A DNA stretch of 64,000 nucleotides from KBS-83 sp051025295 (GTDB lineage Bacteria > Acidobacteriota > Terriglobia > Terriglobales > Acidobacteriaceae): the NCBI GenBank assembly GCA_051025295.1, contig JBMGJV010000005.1; one strand, written 5' to 3'. The notes under the pieces were generated by a model, which did no database searches, had not been told where the DNA came from, and saw nothing but the letters and a program-made list of their open reading frames with translations. Positions 48,342 to 57,950 of this stretch are shown piece after piece (position 1 is the first letter of the stretch; each line of letters opens with the position of its first letter). Made by a program: the position numbers and the translations under genes.

Positions 48342-51300
48342 CTACTGCACGACCAGCTTCAGCGGCAGGGTGTGGACCACTGTCATCGTGGTGTTGGGCA
48401 GGGTGGGGCTCAGGACCGTCGCCGTGCCGGTAACGATCACGGTATAGGTGCCCTTGGCGAGTGTTGCATTCGCGCCCGGAGCTCCCTGGCTGAGCGATTG
48501 GCTGGAGCTCTTACCCAGACCGCTCGCCAGAGTCGTTCCGCAACCACTGATGCCGACGCTCGCTGCGATGAGCAGGACCGCACCCAGCAGCGACTGCCAG
48601 GAGCGTCGCCGCGCCGGCAGGCCGAACAGGAACAGGCAGGCCAGCGCCGCGCCACCTTCACTTGCCCACAGCAGGCCGCGGTGCCCCGGGATAAGCGGAG
48701 CAGGCTGGACTGCAGCCACTGTCACACCGGGACCTGCACCGCAGGTGACGGTCAGCTGGGAGACGGGGTTGGGAAGCGGGTTCTGGTTGGTGGTCGAGCA
48801 GGTGATGTTCGCCGGCGTGGTGAAGGTCAGCGCGACTCGCTGCTTCAGCGTGTCGAAGCCCTTGAGCGCATCCACTTCGAGGCTGTAGCTGGCCTTCGCG
48901 GACCCGGTCGCGGTCCCGTAAGTCAGATCACTCCGCAACTGGAAGTCCGGGGTGCTCTGCTCGTCGTAGACGTTGATGGTGTACGCGACTGTGGAGGGCG
49001 TGTGATTCGCGTCCCCGTTGTACTGGGCAATGATGTAGCTCTGTCCCGTGGGCACGGGGAGAGTGAAGTTCGCGTTCGGGTTCAGGTTGGGATCGATCGT
49101 GAAGGCAGCCACGCCATTCACGAGCGGCACCGGGTTCGGGACGGCTGTGCCGTTGCTGTGGCTCTGCTGAATGAGCTGGCCGTTCGAGAAGAACGAGACG
49201 TTGCCGGTCGGCGGGGGCGTGTTGTTCCCTCCACCATTGCTCGCCACCGTCGCGCTGAAGCTCACCACTGAGGTGTTCAGGAAGGTAGTGACGCCGGCGG
49301 TGGGCGTGGTCACCAGGCTGGTACTGCTGTTCGCAATGCCGCGGGTGAAGCCGACATTGAAATTGACCGCGGCCGAGGTGGAGGCCTGGTATTCACCAGT
49401 TCCGTCGGGTACGTAGGTTGCCGTCAGCGCCACCGGGCTGGGGGTGCCGAAATTGAAGGTGTTGCCCTTCATCAGGAAGGCAGCGGTCGCACTCGGGCTG
49501 CTGCCTGAGTTGTTGCCGCGATCCAGACGCGCCGTGCCGAGCAGGGTGGTTCCGGCAAAGAAGTTCACCGTGCCACCAGGAGCGATGCCCCCGGCGGTTG
49601 CCGCGCTAGGCGTCACCGTCGCTACCAGGTAAGTGGCGCTGTTGCGGGCTGCGATGCTCGGGTCGGTCGAGGCCAGGGTCGTCGTCGTCGGTACGCCGGC
49701 GATCACCAGTGACGGGGCGGGTCCGGAGAGACGCGCACTGCTAAAGGTCGGATCACCTGCGTAGTTCGCCGAGAAGACATGCGGTCCAGGCGTCAGGCTG
49801 GTCGAGATGAACGTGGCAAAACCCAGTGCATCGAGATGGAGCGTTCCGACCTGGGTCCCGTTGTCGAACAACTGCACGTAGCCGGTGGCTGCCTGCGGAT
49901 CGTTGCCGTCGTTCAGATCGCCCACCTCGAAGGTGAACTCCACGTGCGATCCGTAGGGCAACGTCTGACCCGTATAGCTGTTGGGCAGCGGATTGCCGCT
50001 CTGGTCGGTAGTCAGGAGCACCAGCTTGCTGGTCACCTGGCTCACCGTAACGGGCAGCACTGCCGTGGTTGCGCCATAGACGCTGTCGCCGGCATAGCGG
50101 GCCACGACGTTGTAGCTGCCGCCAGGAAGGATGTTGGCAACCAGCGGATCGTTCGCCGTGCCGCCCGCCAGAGTCAGGAACTCAGGGGCCGAGCTGGCCG
50201 GCTGCAACGCCGTGGTGTTGATGCTGACGTCGCCGGTCGGGGTCGCACTCGAGCCCGCCACGGTGACATTGAGCTGTACCAGCAGGTCATCGTGCTGGAA
50301 GCTCGACACTGGCTTGCCATTCTTCGTCAGGCTCACCGTCAGCGTCGCTGCCGGCTTGGCGGCAGGCCACGCGTTGATCAGGTTGGCAACATCCGCACTG
50401 CCCAGACCAGAGGCAGCGTCGAAGCCCGGCAATGCCTGGTAACCAGTGGTGTAGCCGCCCACGCAATCCGGGCTGCCGGCGACGCACTGTACCTGATTGT
50501 TGCCGTTGACGATGTCATGGAACGCGCCGGGGGTGGCCGACGCGGCGTAGAGGTTCGGATTCAGGTTGCCCTGGACGCCCTTCGCCTGCACGATCAGCGC
50601 TGCGATGCCGCCGAAGGCGCCGACCGAGACGTTGGGAGACAGGACACCGTTGTAGGCGAGACCGCCGTCCGGCGAGCCACCCACGCAGTCTGTCGCCAGG
50701 ATGCACAGGATGTAGGTGCTGCCATTGGCCGGGAATGCGCCGAAGATGGACACGTCCGGCACAACGCGACCGCGGAAGGAGATCTGCGGTGCCACTGCGC
50801 TCTGGTAGGAAGGCTGACCGATATTGCTGTGCGCGACCGCCGATATCGCAGGTGTGGTGAATGCGGGGTTGCTCACACCGCCGCCACTCGCGATCACGCT
50901 GGGATCGAACTGGATCTGGTTATTCGCCTGGTTGCTGACGTTAAACGGCTGCTCCGGGATGTAGCCCTTGGCCGAAGTGTAGGAGGAGTTGTCCTCGCTC
51001 CAGTACTGCAGGAAGCCGCCGAGATTTGTGAGGCTCACTGCACCATTCGGTCCGTAGTAGAAGTCGCTCGAACCGACGGCAGTGTTGTAGGGCGTCGACG
51101 CGTAGCCGTTCACTGCAAGGCCATGGCTCGCAAGGGCGACACCGTTCCCATCCGTGCCGACATCGCAGCCTGCTGCACCTGCGCTGCCCGAGGTCACGAC
51201 GACCGAGATGCCCTGCGCGGCAGCCTGCTCCCACACTGACTGGTAGAACTGCAGACGCGATGGCGTGAAGTTGGCTTCGCAACCTTCGTAGCCGAAGACC

Positions 51301-52355
51301 AGCACGTTCACCGTGTTGTCTTCGACGGCCCGCACCGAGGCCAGGTCGATGCCCGGGGAGAGGTCTGTATCCGCTGCGGTATAAACGTTGATCTTGGCTG
51401 CAGGCGCGGTGGCGGAGACCAGCTCAATCTGCCCGTAGGTCAGGTCCGCATCGGCCGCGATGCCGGGATCCACACCGTCGACGACGACGGCCGGATCGTT
51501 CGCCGGCAGGCCGAAGGTGGTGCGGTATGCCGCAGGAATCGCCAGGTTCACGTTCGAATCGGAGATGATGCCCACCGTCACGCCCGTGCCGTCAAACTGT
51601 TTGGTCGGGATGTCGTAGATCACCGCCAGATCGCCGGGCGAGACCGACTCGATCCCGTTGTTCTGGTCCGCGTACAGCGGGTGTGACTTGCCCGTCTTTG
51701 CGTCGCGGACCATGGCAACCGTGCCATGCGCCTGCGGCTGACGGTAGTTGCTCAGGCCGGCGATGCCGTGCACCACCGAAGCCAGCGCCCGGGGAACCTG
51801 CACGTCACTTGCATTCGCGGTGAAGGTGCGTCCGTTGGCCTGGTAGCTGTGGACCTCGGTACCGAAGCTCGCGCGCACCTGCGCAGCGGTTCCGGAAAAC
51901 TCAATTGCTGTCTTGCCCTTGTAGGTGCGTCCGACGGCGAAGCCCTGGGCCGAGAGGTACGAACTCACGGTCTGCAGGTCGGCGTCCGAGACACCGAAGC
52001 GCGCACCGAACTGCTCAGGCGTCAGCCACTGGTGGTAGTGCGCGCTCTTCGGATCCTTTTGCGCGGCCAGAAACTGGTCCAAAGCGGACTGCTGCTCCGG
52101 GCTGCGGTCCAGCAGCAGCACCATGCGTCCGGAGGCGCTGTCTGCAACGCGTCCCAGGTCCGCCGGACCACGGGTGAATGCGGGTCGCGTGCCCTTGAGC
52201 GTCACCGTATTGGCGGGATCGACCACACCCTGGATGCGCGGCACGGCCGCCACGGACATTTGTCCAAAGCTGGCCAGCGGGGAGAGAAGAGTGAGCGCAG
52301 CAAGCGGCGCGGCGAGGCGGAGCCTGGAGAGAAGACGGTGTGTCAGCATAGCCAT
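48342..52355 (-). CDS. Large exported S53 (sedolisin)-like protein with Ig-like repeats, probably catalytically dead
   Basis: 1337 residues. After the signal peptide (1-31) comes a pro-kumamolisin domain (about 60-205: LLLDRSPEQQSALDQFLAAQ, HYHQWLTPEQFGARFG). The S53-like fold spans about 235-660 and ends in the calcium-binding FHDIVNGNN ... GFDAASGLGS. Then come several Ig-like/Big_3-type repeats (about 670-1200). Near the C-terminus are a hydrophobic helix (GGAALACLFLFGLPARRR) and a second hydrophobic stretch ending in SGCG. RVVPDVS is kept, but the catalytic motifs seem lost: TSGS (388-391) where active members have SSGD, and NVSVGA (575-580) where they have GTSxxxP. The Glu/Asp pair aligns with Leu305 and Gln309. 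Its role may be binding or adhesion. Start ATG 52355, or 52349. Confidence 0.82.
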   Translation of the reverse strand: MAMLTHRLLSRLRLAAPLAALTLLSPLASFGQMSVAAVPRIQGVVDPANTVTLKGTRPAFTRGPADLGRVADSASGRMVLLLDRSPEQQSALDQFLAAQKDPKSAHYHQWLTPEQFGARFGVSDADLQTVSSYLSAQGFAVGRTYKGKTAIEFSGTAAQVRASFGTEVHSYQANGRTFTANASDVQVPRALASVVHGIAGLSNYRQPQAHGTVAMVRDAKTGKSHPLYADQNNGIESVSPGDLAVIYDIPTKQFDGTGVTVGIISDSNVNLAIPAAYRTTFGLPANDPAVVVDGVDPGIAADADLTYGQIELVSATAPAAKINVYTAADTDLSPGIDLASVRAVEDNTVNVLVFGYEGCEANFTPSRLQFYQSVWEQAAAQGISVVVTSGSAGAAGCDVGTDGNGVALASHGLAVNGYASTPYNTAVGSSDFYYGPNGAVSLTNLGGFLQYWSEDNSSYTSAKGYIPEQPFNVSNQANNQIQFDPSVIASGGGVSNPAFTTPAISAVAHSNIGQPSYQSAVAPQISFRGRVVPDVSIFGAFPANGSTYILCILATDCVGGSPDGGLAYNGVLSPNVSVGAFGGIAALIVQAKGVQGNLNPNLYAASATPGAFHDIVNGNNQVQCVAGSPDCVGGYTTGYQALPGFDAASGLGSADVANLINAWPAAKPAATLTVSLTKNGKPVSSFQHDDLLVQLNVTVAGSSATPTGDVSINTTALQPASSAPEFLTLAGGTANDPLVANILPGGSYNVVARYAGDSVYGATTAVLPVTVSQVTSKLVLLTTDQSGNPLPNSYTGQTLPYGSHVEFTFEVGDLNDGNDPQAATGYVQLFDNGTQVGTLHLDALGFATFISTSLTPGPHVFSANYAGDPTFSSARLSGPAPSLVIAGVPTTTTLASTDPSIAARNSATYLVATVTPSAATAGGIAPGGTVNFFAGTTLLGTARLDRGNNSGSSPSATAAFLMKGNTFNFGTPSPVALTATYVPDGTGEYQASTSAAVNFNVGFTRGIANSSTSLVTTPTAGVTTFLNTSVVSFSATVASNGGGNNTPPPTGNVSFFSNGQLIQQSHSNGTAVPNPVPLVNGVAAFTIDPNLNPNANFTLPVPTGQSYIIAQYNGDANHTPSTVAYTINVYDEQSTPDFQLRSDLTYGTATGSAKASYSLEVDALKGFDTLKQRVALTFTTPANITCSTTNQNPLPNPVSQLTVTCGAGPGVTVAAVQPAPLIPGHRGLLWASEGGAALACLFLFGLPARRRSWQSLLGAVLLIAASVGISGCGTTLASGLGKSSSQSLSQGAPGANATLAKGTYTVIVTGTATVLSPTLPNTTMTVVHTLPLKLVVQ

Positions 52356-52802
52356 CCTGAACAAGGTTCGTGCGGCGATTGGTTCCGTTCTGTTGCCGGA
52401 GGCGGAGCCTCCGTGCCCGACGGATTCTGTACGGACCCCAGAGGGTCCCGGATGCAACATGTGCTCCCCTGCAGCGGTCCTGAAGGACACGCACGGAGAG
52501 TCGTAACCAGCCCTGATGCAGATTGCAGCATCAAAGGTGTCCGCTGCGGGAGAGAATCTTTTCCATAGACATCACCCGGACGCGCAACGCGCTCAGCGCG
52601 ATCGGTACGCGCTCCGGTCCCGCCTGCAGATTCCCTGCGGAGAAGAGGCGTAGCACGATCGATCTGAAGTGTAGCCCGAAGGTGGTAGACGTGTCTGTGG
52701 TTCTTAGACAAACGTTAGGCATCTGCCTGCGGTCACCACAGCCGTGATGAAGTGACAACGTCTGCCGGACACGCCGAGGTCCGCTTCCGGCCCCTGCGGT
52801 CC
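52356..52802. other. Structured intergenic region upstream of the S53-like gene
   Basis: About 450 bases with no gene I can support. On the S53 gene's side it holds two small hairpins: GGAGGC-GGA-GCCTCC (52398-52412) and GGACCC-CAGA-GGGTCC (52433-52448). Further upstream is the 10-mer AACGTTAGGC (52711-52720), which recurs in two other intergenic regions. No known riboswitch pattern is recognisable. Confidence 0.4.
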
Positions 52803-54347
52803 CTAGCGTCCCAGCGTCTCGTGCGCCGGCAAAGCCTGTACTTTGCTATGTTTCGCCGAGTAGCCGAAGTAAATGGCCAGGCCGACGATGAGCCAGATGA
52901 TGACCACAATCCAGGTCAGCCGCGGCAGCGAGAACATCAGATAGAGCGCCGTCAGAATTCCCAGGATGGGAACGAGCGGCACCAGAGGCGTGCGAAACGG
53001 GCGATGGAGGTTCGGGTGCCGCCTCCGCAGGATCCACACCCCGGCGCTCACAATGCAGAACGCGAGCAGGGTTCCCATGTTGACCAGCTCCGAGAGCCGC
53101 TTAATGGGCAGCACTGCCGGCAGGAACGCAACGATCGAACCGACCAGTATGTTCGAGATCCAGGGCGTGCGGAACTTGGGGTGAATGGCGCTGGCCCAGC
53201 GCGGCAGCAGGCCATCGCGCGACATGGAGAAGAACACGCGCGACTGGCCGAGCAACATGACCAGCATCACGGTTCCAAGGCCGAACACGGCTCCAACCTT
53301 CACCAGGAGGCTGCCCCAGCTCACACCCGTGGCGTCGATGCCAACGGCCACTGGATCGCTGACGTTGAGCGCGTGATAGTTGACGAGCCCCGTGAGCGTG
53401 AGCGAAACGGCAATGTAGAGGATGGTGCAGACCACCAGCGATCCCAGGATGCCGATCGGCATATCCCGCTGCGGATTGCGTGCTTCCTGCGCCGCGGTCG
53501 ACACCGCGTCGAAGCCGATGTACGCGAAGAAGACGGATGCAGCGCCCGCAGCGATGCCGTTGAAGCCGAAGTTGCCCGCTTCATCTCGCGGCGGGATGAA
53601 GGGATGCCAGTTCGCCTGACGCAGCTCCGGATGGTGCATGAGGAAGCCGATGCCCACCACCAGGAAGACGCCGACGCAGACCAGCTTCACGATCACGATC
53701 AGCGTGTTGAAGTTGGCCGACTCTTCAATGCCAACGACCAGAACCGCTGTTACCGCAAGAATGGCCAGGAAGGCGACGAGGTTGAACACGCCCGTGACAT
53801 GCGGCAGATTCGACACATCGGTCCCGGGTGGCAGCGCGCCGGAGGACATCCATCGCCCGTGGAGGTTGTAGAGGTCGCTCCCCGTAGTCGCGGTGAAGCG
53901 AGCCATTGCTGGAGAGATGTGGATGTGCAGCTGCTCGACTAACGAAACGAAGTAGCCCGACCACCCGGAGGCGACGGTCGCGGCGCCGAATGCGTATTCC
54001 AGTACGAGGTCCCAGCCGATGATCCAAGCCACCAGCTCGCCAAGTGTGGCGTAACCATAGGTGTAGGCCGAGCCGGCGATGGGGATGATGGACGCGAATT
54101 CGGCGTAGCAGAGCCCGGCAAATGCGCAGGTGATGCCGGCCAGGACGAAGCTGAGGGCGATCGCGGGACCTGCGTGCGTGGCCGCAGCCTGACCCGTGAG
54201 CACAAAGATGCCGGCGCCGATGACGGCGCCGATGCCCAACGTGACCAGGTTGACCGGCCCGAGCGAGCGCTTGAGGGTGTTTTCCCCCTCTTCCTGCGAC
54301 TCACTGAGCAGCGCGGAAAGGGGCTTGGTTGCGAGCAGTCTAGCCAA
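52803..54347 (-). CDS. APC-superfamily amino acid permease
   Basis: 514 residues, about 12 membrane helices. The first helix carries the substrate-binding LGIGAVIGAGIFVLTGQAA, and the sixth FFAYIGFDAVSTAAQEARNP, both typical of the cationic amino acid transporter branch. The soluble N-terminus has the family's KPLSALLSESQEEGENTLKR. Start: no ATG fits. A TTG at 54347 has GGAGG eight bases upstream and gives MARLLATKPLSAL; a GTG at 54387 is the alternative. The substrate is an amino acid, not further defined. The S53-like gene lies downstream on the same strand, 447 bases away. Confidence 0.9.
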   Translation of the reverse strand: MARLLATKPLSALLSESQEEGENTLKRSLGPVNLVTLGIGAVIGAGIFVLTGQAAATHAGPAIALSFVLAGITCAFAGLCYAEFASIIPIAGSAYTYGYATLGELVAWIIGWDLVLEYAFGAATVASGWSGYFVSLVEQLHIHISPAMARFTATTGSDLYNLHGRWMSSGALPPGTDVSNLPHVTGVFNLVAFLAILAVTAVLVVGIEESANFNTLIVIVKLVCVGVFLVVGIGFLMHHPELRQANWHPFIPPRDEAGNFGFNGIAAGAASVFFAYIGFDAVSTAAQEARNPQRDMPIGILGSLVVCTILYIAVSLTLTGLVNYHALNVSDPVAVGIDATGVSWGSLLVKVGAVFGLGTVMLVMLLGQSRVFFSMSRDGLLPRWASAIHPKFRTPWISNILVGSIVAFLPAVLPIKRLSELVNMGTLLAFCIVSAGVWILRRRHPNLHRPFRTPLVPLVPILGILTALYLMFSLPRLTWIVVIIWLIVGLAIYFGYSAKHSKVQALPAHETLGR

Positions 54348-54547
54348 ACGGTTCGTCCTCCAGAGGCTCCGTGCCGGGCAGCGCGGCACCGGCAGATCAT
54401 CGTCACCGGACGTGGACAGCGGTACCCGACACTCTCAACCCGGAGAGGACGTCTCGATTCTGTCGAGCACGGGGGGCCGGATCTCCTACATCAGTAAGAA
54501 GGCCGGCGGTTCTGCCGCTTTCGTGTCCTTGACTTTGACGTTCAGTT

Positions 54548-55246
54548 CTATCGCAAATGAGAGAGAAAGTCCCGCACCCGTTCCTGAATCGTCTCGCCGG
54601 CTGCGAGCGATGACCCTGAGTCGTGTGATGAGAGCGACCCCAGTGGCTCGGTTGGGAGCAGCCCTGAGATGACCGCCACAGCGTCGGCACCGGCTGCAAG
54701 CACCCCGGCTGCGGTCTCCCGGGTGATGCCGCCGATCGCGACCAGTGGCAGGCGTGTGATCGCGCGCGCGGCTCGCACCCCGTCGAGTCCCACCACCGGG
54801 TCGGGGTTGCGCTTCGAGCCGGTCGCGAATACGGGGCCGATCGCAAGATAGTCGGCCACCCCCGTGTCGACGGCTGTGCGCATTTGATCGACATTGTGAG
54901 TAGAGACGCCGAGCAGCACCTCGGGGCCGATCAGTTGGCGTGCCTGTTCCGGCGGCAGATCCTCCTGCCCCACGTGCACGCCATCCGCGCCTATGTCGGC
55001 ACAGAGGTGTACCCGGTCATTGAGCAGCAGCACGCAGTTCTCTGCCGGGAACATTGCGCGCAGCCGGCGCATGCGCGCCACCACCTCGGCATCGCTCGCA
55101 AGCTTGTCACGGTACTGCACCCAGCGCACACCGGCGGCGAACAGCGCCTCTGCCGCCCGGTCGAGCGAGATGCCGGCTGCGCGAAGGGCCTCCGCATCGA
55201 GGATCGGGTAGAGCGCGGGGAGTTGCTCGCGATGATCCGGACGCAT
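54548..55246 (-). CDS. thiE: Thiamine phosphate synthase
   Basis: Joins HMP diphosphate and thiazole phosphate to make thiamine phosphate. 232 residues of a TIM barrel. Motifs: YPILDAEAL, VRWVQYRDK (diphosphate contact), LLLNDRVHLCADIGADGVHV, the HVGQEDLPP segment, STHNVDQM, YLAIGPVFATGSKRNPDPVV, and AIGGITRETAAGVLAAGADA. The ATG at 55246 is used; a TTG one codon earlier is possible. No other thi genes and no TPP-riboswitch pattern are seen nearby. The M61 peptidase gene lies just upstream on the same strand, 31 bases away. Confidence 0.93.
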   Translation of the reverse strand: MRPDHREQLPALYPILDAEALRAAGISLDRAAEALFAAGVRWVQYRDKLASDAEVVARMRRLRAMFPAENCVLLLNDRVHLCADIGADGVHVGQEDLPPEQARQLIGPEVLLGVSTHNVDQMRTAVDTGVADYLAIGPVFATGSKRNPDPVVGLDGVRAARAITRLPLVAIGGITRETAAGVLAAGADAVAVISGLLPTEPLGSLSSHDSGSSLAAGETIQERVRDFLSHLR

Positions 55247-55277
55247 CAAGCCACACCCATCGCGCTGCCGCCGCGCA

Positions 55278-57170
55278 CTACTTCTTCACCGGTGCCATTG
55301 GCCTCAGAATGTCGGCCAGCACGTCCGGCGCGCCCTTCTCCCGTTCGAGCACCGGGTAGCGCTGGCCGCCGTGATAATCGATCTTCAGCACCTTGAAATA
55401 CGACGTGTTGGACACGATGAACTCGAGCGGTCCGCTGTTCTTCTGGTCCGCGCCGCTCTTCGCCTGATCAATGGCTGACTTCAACAGCTCATCCTGGTAA
55501 GCGCGGCCGTTCACCGCGACGATCTGCATGCCCGGCCCGAAGCCCGCCTTATCCGCAGGCGAGCCGACCAGCACATCGCTCACCTTGCCCCCATCGCCGA
55601 CACGCAGCCCAAGCGACCACCACGCGATCACACCATCGTGCTCCTCGGCGGCGGTGTAGGGAGACTCCTTGTCGGTGTAGCTGAGCTTCCAGCCGCCGCT
55701 CGTGATGCCACCAAGAGGCGCGTGATGCACCTTGCTCGTGATCCGCTCATGCAGAAAGGCGGCCCAGTCGTACGGCTGCACTGCATTCAGGTTCGCGACC
55801 ACATCGTCGAACGTGTACGGCACCACCTTGGGCGCGGTGTCGCCGCCCAAGCCGTGGAAGCGCGCGCAGAAGTCGTTCAGGCTCTTCCTGCCGCCACTCT
55901 GCTTGCGGATGATCGTGTCCGCCTCAAGCCAGAGCAGCTCGCCCTCCGGGTAGTAGTCGACGTTGCGCCGCCAGTTATCCCACTGGTCGCTGGCCGAGTA
56001 GAGGATCTGCGCTGACACCGCCGTGTCTTCGAGGTCGCGCCACGTGCGGCCCGGTCGCGCATCGAGCGTGGCCGCAGTCATCGCGACGGCATCGCGGTAC
56101 TGCTCCGGTGTCCAGATGCCGCTGCGCGCGGCGAGCACGTCGCCGAGATATTGTGTCAGACCCTCGTAAACCCACAGCAGTTCGCCCTTCATGGGCACCT
56201 GGTAGTTCGCCGTCGCGAGGCCGGCGGGGCGGCGGTACTTGCCATTCCAGGAGTGGGTGAACTCGTGCGGCAGCAGGTCCGCGCTCAGCAGCGAGAGGTT
56301 CGGGTCGAGAAAGGTCTTCTCCGGCACGCGGTCATCGCTCGACTGGTGATGCTCGAGCCCGAAGTGCGCCACCTGGTCGCTCAGCGTCATCAGGAAGTGG
56401 TAACTACCGAAGTGGCGTGACTTGTAGAGCGCGCCCGTCTCCCGCACCAGATTGTTGAAGCCGGCCAGCAGCTCCGGCTTAATTTCCAGATCCTCCGGTC
56501 CGTCGGCGACCACGTCGAGATAGTGCCTGGGCGACACCTCAGGCGCGAGCGGCCACTCGCGGAAGTACTTACCCGTCAGGAGCGGCGAGTCGATCAACTG
56601 CTCGAGCGTCACCGTCTGGAAGGCAGGGTTCTCGTCGCTGCCGCCGTTACGATTGAGCGCTGTGCCGTACTTCCAGCCAGCGAGCAGCCTGGCATCGGGG
56701 GTCACCCGCACATCGCTGGCGTTGGCACCATCGGGATAGAGCAGAAGCGTATTCCAGCTCACCATCGCGAGGCTCGCGCTGGTCGACGCGCCTGCCGAGA
56801 AGCCTGAGGCCGCCGCCGTCGCCAGGAAGTCGAGCTTCACCTTTAGCTCCGTCGCGCCCTCCGGCACACGGATGTGGAAGGCATACATGTCGACATCGTC
56901 GCGCCGCCACGCGATCTGCTGTCCGCCGGCGGTGAACGTCAGTCCGGTCAGGTCATCGATCGGTCCCGTCGGTCCGTGCTCCCCCGGAATCCACTTCGGA
57001 TAGACCAGCGTGTGGTCACCCGGCGTGATGGGCAGCGTCTCTTCCGCATGCATGATCTTGCGCGGCGCATCCGTGACATCGATGTGTAACTGGATGGGAG
57101 TTGTGGTCTGGGCGAAGGCGGCAGCGGGTAGCAGCAGAGCGGTGGCACAACAGAGTCGAAAGGGCGGCAA
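55278..57170 (-). CDS. Exported M61-family (glycyl aminopeptidase-like) peptidase with PDZ domain
   Basis: 630 residues. Signal peptide (LCCATALLLPAAAFAQ), an N-terminal beta domain (IQLHIDVTDAPRKIMHAEET), then a thermolysin-like catalytic domain. The zinc site is HEFTHSWNGK, with downstream Glu in LLWVYEGLTQYLGDV. A C-terminal PDZ domain follows (LRVGDGGKVSDVLVGSPADK, AGFGPGMQIVAVNGRAY). Start: no ATG fits. A TTG at 57170 has GGAG six bases upstream and gives a proper signal peptide, so it is preferred over the longer upstream frame. It is divergent from tmk with 87 bases between. Confidence 0.9.
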   Translation of the reverse strand: MPPFRLCCATALLLPAAAFAQTTTPIQLHIDVTDAPRKIMHAEETLPITPGDHTLVYPKWIPGEHGPTGPIDDLTGLTFTAGGQQIAWRRDDVDMYAFHIRVPEGATELKVKLDFLATAAASGFSAGASTSASLAMVSWNTLLLYPDGANASDVRVTPDARLLAGWKYGTALNRNGGSDENPAFQTVTLEQLIDSPLLTGKYFREWPLAPEVSPRHYLDVVADGPEDLEIKPELLAGFNNLVRETGALYKSRHFGSYHFLMTLSDQVAHFGLEHHQSSDDRVPEKTFLDPNLSLLSADLLPHEFTHSWNGKYRRPAGLATANYQVPMKGELLWVYEGLTQYLGDVLAARSGIWTPEQYRDAVAMTAATLDARPGRTWRDLEDTAVSAQILYSASDQWDNWRRNVDYYPEGELLWLEADTIIRKQSGGRKSLNDFCARFHGLGGDTAPKVVPYTFDDVVANLNAVQPYDWAAFLHERITSKVHHAPLGGITSGGWKLSYTDKESPYTAAEEHDGVIAWWSLGLRVGDGGKVSDVLVGSPADKAGFGPGMQIVAVNGRAYQDELLKSAIDQAKSGADQKNSGPLEFIVSNTSYFKVLKIDYHGGQRYPVLEREKGAPDVLADILRPMAPVKK

Positions 57171-57242
57171 CAGGAGCTCCAAAGACAGGATGACCAGCAA
57201 CGGAGGGCCAGTGTAACTGCTGCGGGCGGCGGCTGGCGCCAG

Positions 57243-57251
57243 TGCTACACT
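57243..57251 (+). promoter_or_regulatory. Extended -10 TGCTACACT, leaderless start for tmk
   Basis: TGC-TACACT ends 6 bases before the tmk ATG at 57258. It differs at one base from the boxes before purQ and holB, and the spacing is identical. Confidence 0.5.
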
Positions 57252-57257
57252 CCCGGC

Positions 57258-57917
57258 ATGCAGCGCGGCCTGTTCGTGACTCTGGAGGGGCTGGATGGCT
57301 CCGGCAAGTCCACACAAATACGCAAGCTGCACGAGTGGCTCATCGCGCGCGGCGAGACCGTGATCGCGACGCGCCAGCCTGGCGGCACGCGGCTGGGCGA
57401 CCGTATTCGCAGCCTCTTGCTCGACTCCCGTGGAGCCAACATTGACTTCCGCACCGAGCTCGGCCTGATGTTTGCCGATCGAGCCCAGGCCGTTGCGGAG
57501 GTGATCCGGCCCGCGCTCGACCGTGGAGCTATCGTGCTCTGCGATCGCTTCACTGATTCCACGGAGGCGTATCAAGGGGGCGGCCGCCAGCTTGGCTCGG
57601 AGTGCGTGCTTGCGTTGCATCGCACACTGGTCGGCCTCGATCCCGATCTCACCCTGCTGCTGATGCCCGACTTCGATGCGTCGCTCGAGCGAGCACGCGG
57701 CCGCAACCAGCGGGTGCTCGCCGCCACGGGCAAGGACGAGAACCGCTTCGAGGCGCTGGACACCGCATTCTTTCGCCGCGTCCACGACCAATACAGCGTG
57801 ATCGCTGCCCGCGAGACTGTGCGTGTGGTCGCAATCGAGGGTGATGCCGGGGTAGAAGAGGTGCACCGCCGTGCAGTATCCATAGTGGAGGAGCGTCTTC
57901 GCAAGATTCGGTCCTGA
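57258..57917 (+). CDS. tmk: Thymidylate kinase
   Basis: Phosphorylates dTMP to dTDP. 219 residues. P-loop FVTLEGLDGSGKST (about 7-19), DRF motif in VLCDRFTDSTEAYQGGGRQL, and a LID with the Arg-rich RARGRNQRVLAA. In the dTMP-binding loop the sequence is TRQPGGT, where most bacterial enzymes have REPGGT; this is a conservative change. tmk is often next to holB. Here holB is 5.8 kb downstream with unrelated genes between. Confidence 0.95.
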   Translation: MQRGLFVTLEGLDGSGKSTQIRKLHEWLIARGETVIATRQPGGTRLGDRIRSLLLDSRGANIDFRTELGLMFADRAQAVAEVIRPALDRGAIVLCDRFTDSTEAYQGGGRQLGSECVLALHRTLVGLDPDLTLLLMPDFDASLERARGRNQRVLAATGKDENRFEALDTAFFRRVHDQYSVIAARETVRVVAIEGDAGVEEVHRRAVSIVEERLRKIRS

Positions 57918-57950
57918 ATCTCAGGAGAGGTTCTCTGCTCTGCAACCACC

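Noticed and set aside
49779..51239. Long open frame opposite the S53-like gene
   Set aside because: Arg/His/Gly-rich composition without motifs, and the S53-like frame on the other strand is clearly coding.
54348..55277. TPP riboswitch linked to thiE
   Set aside because: No CUGAGA-type or other conserved TPP core was seen in the short gaps around thiE, and thiE lies 31 bases after the M61 gene.
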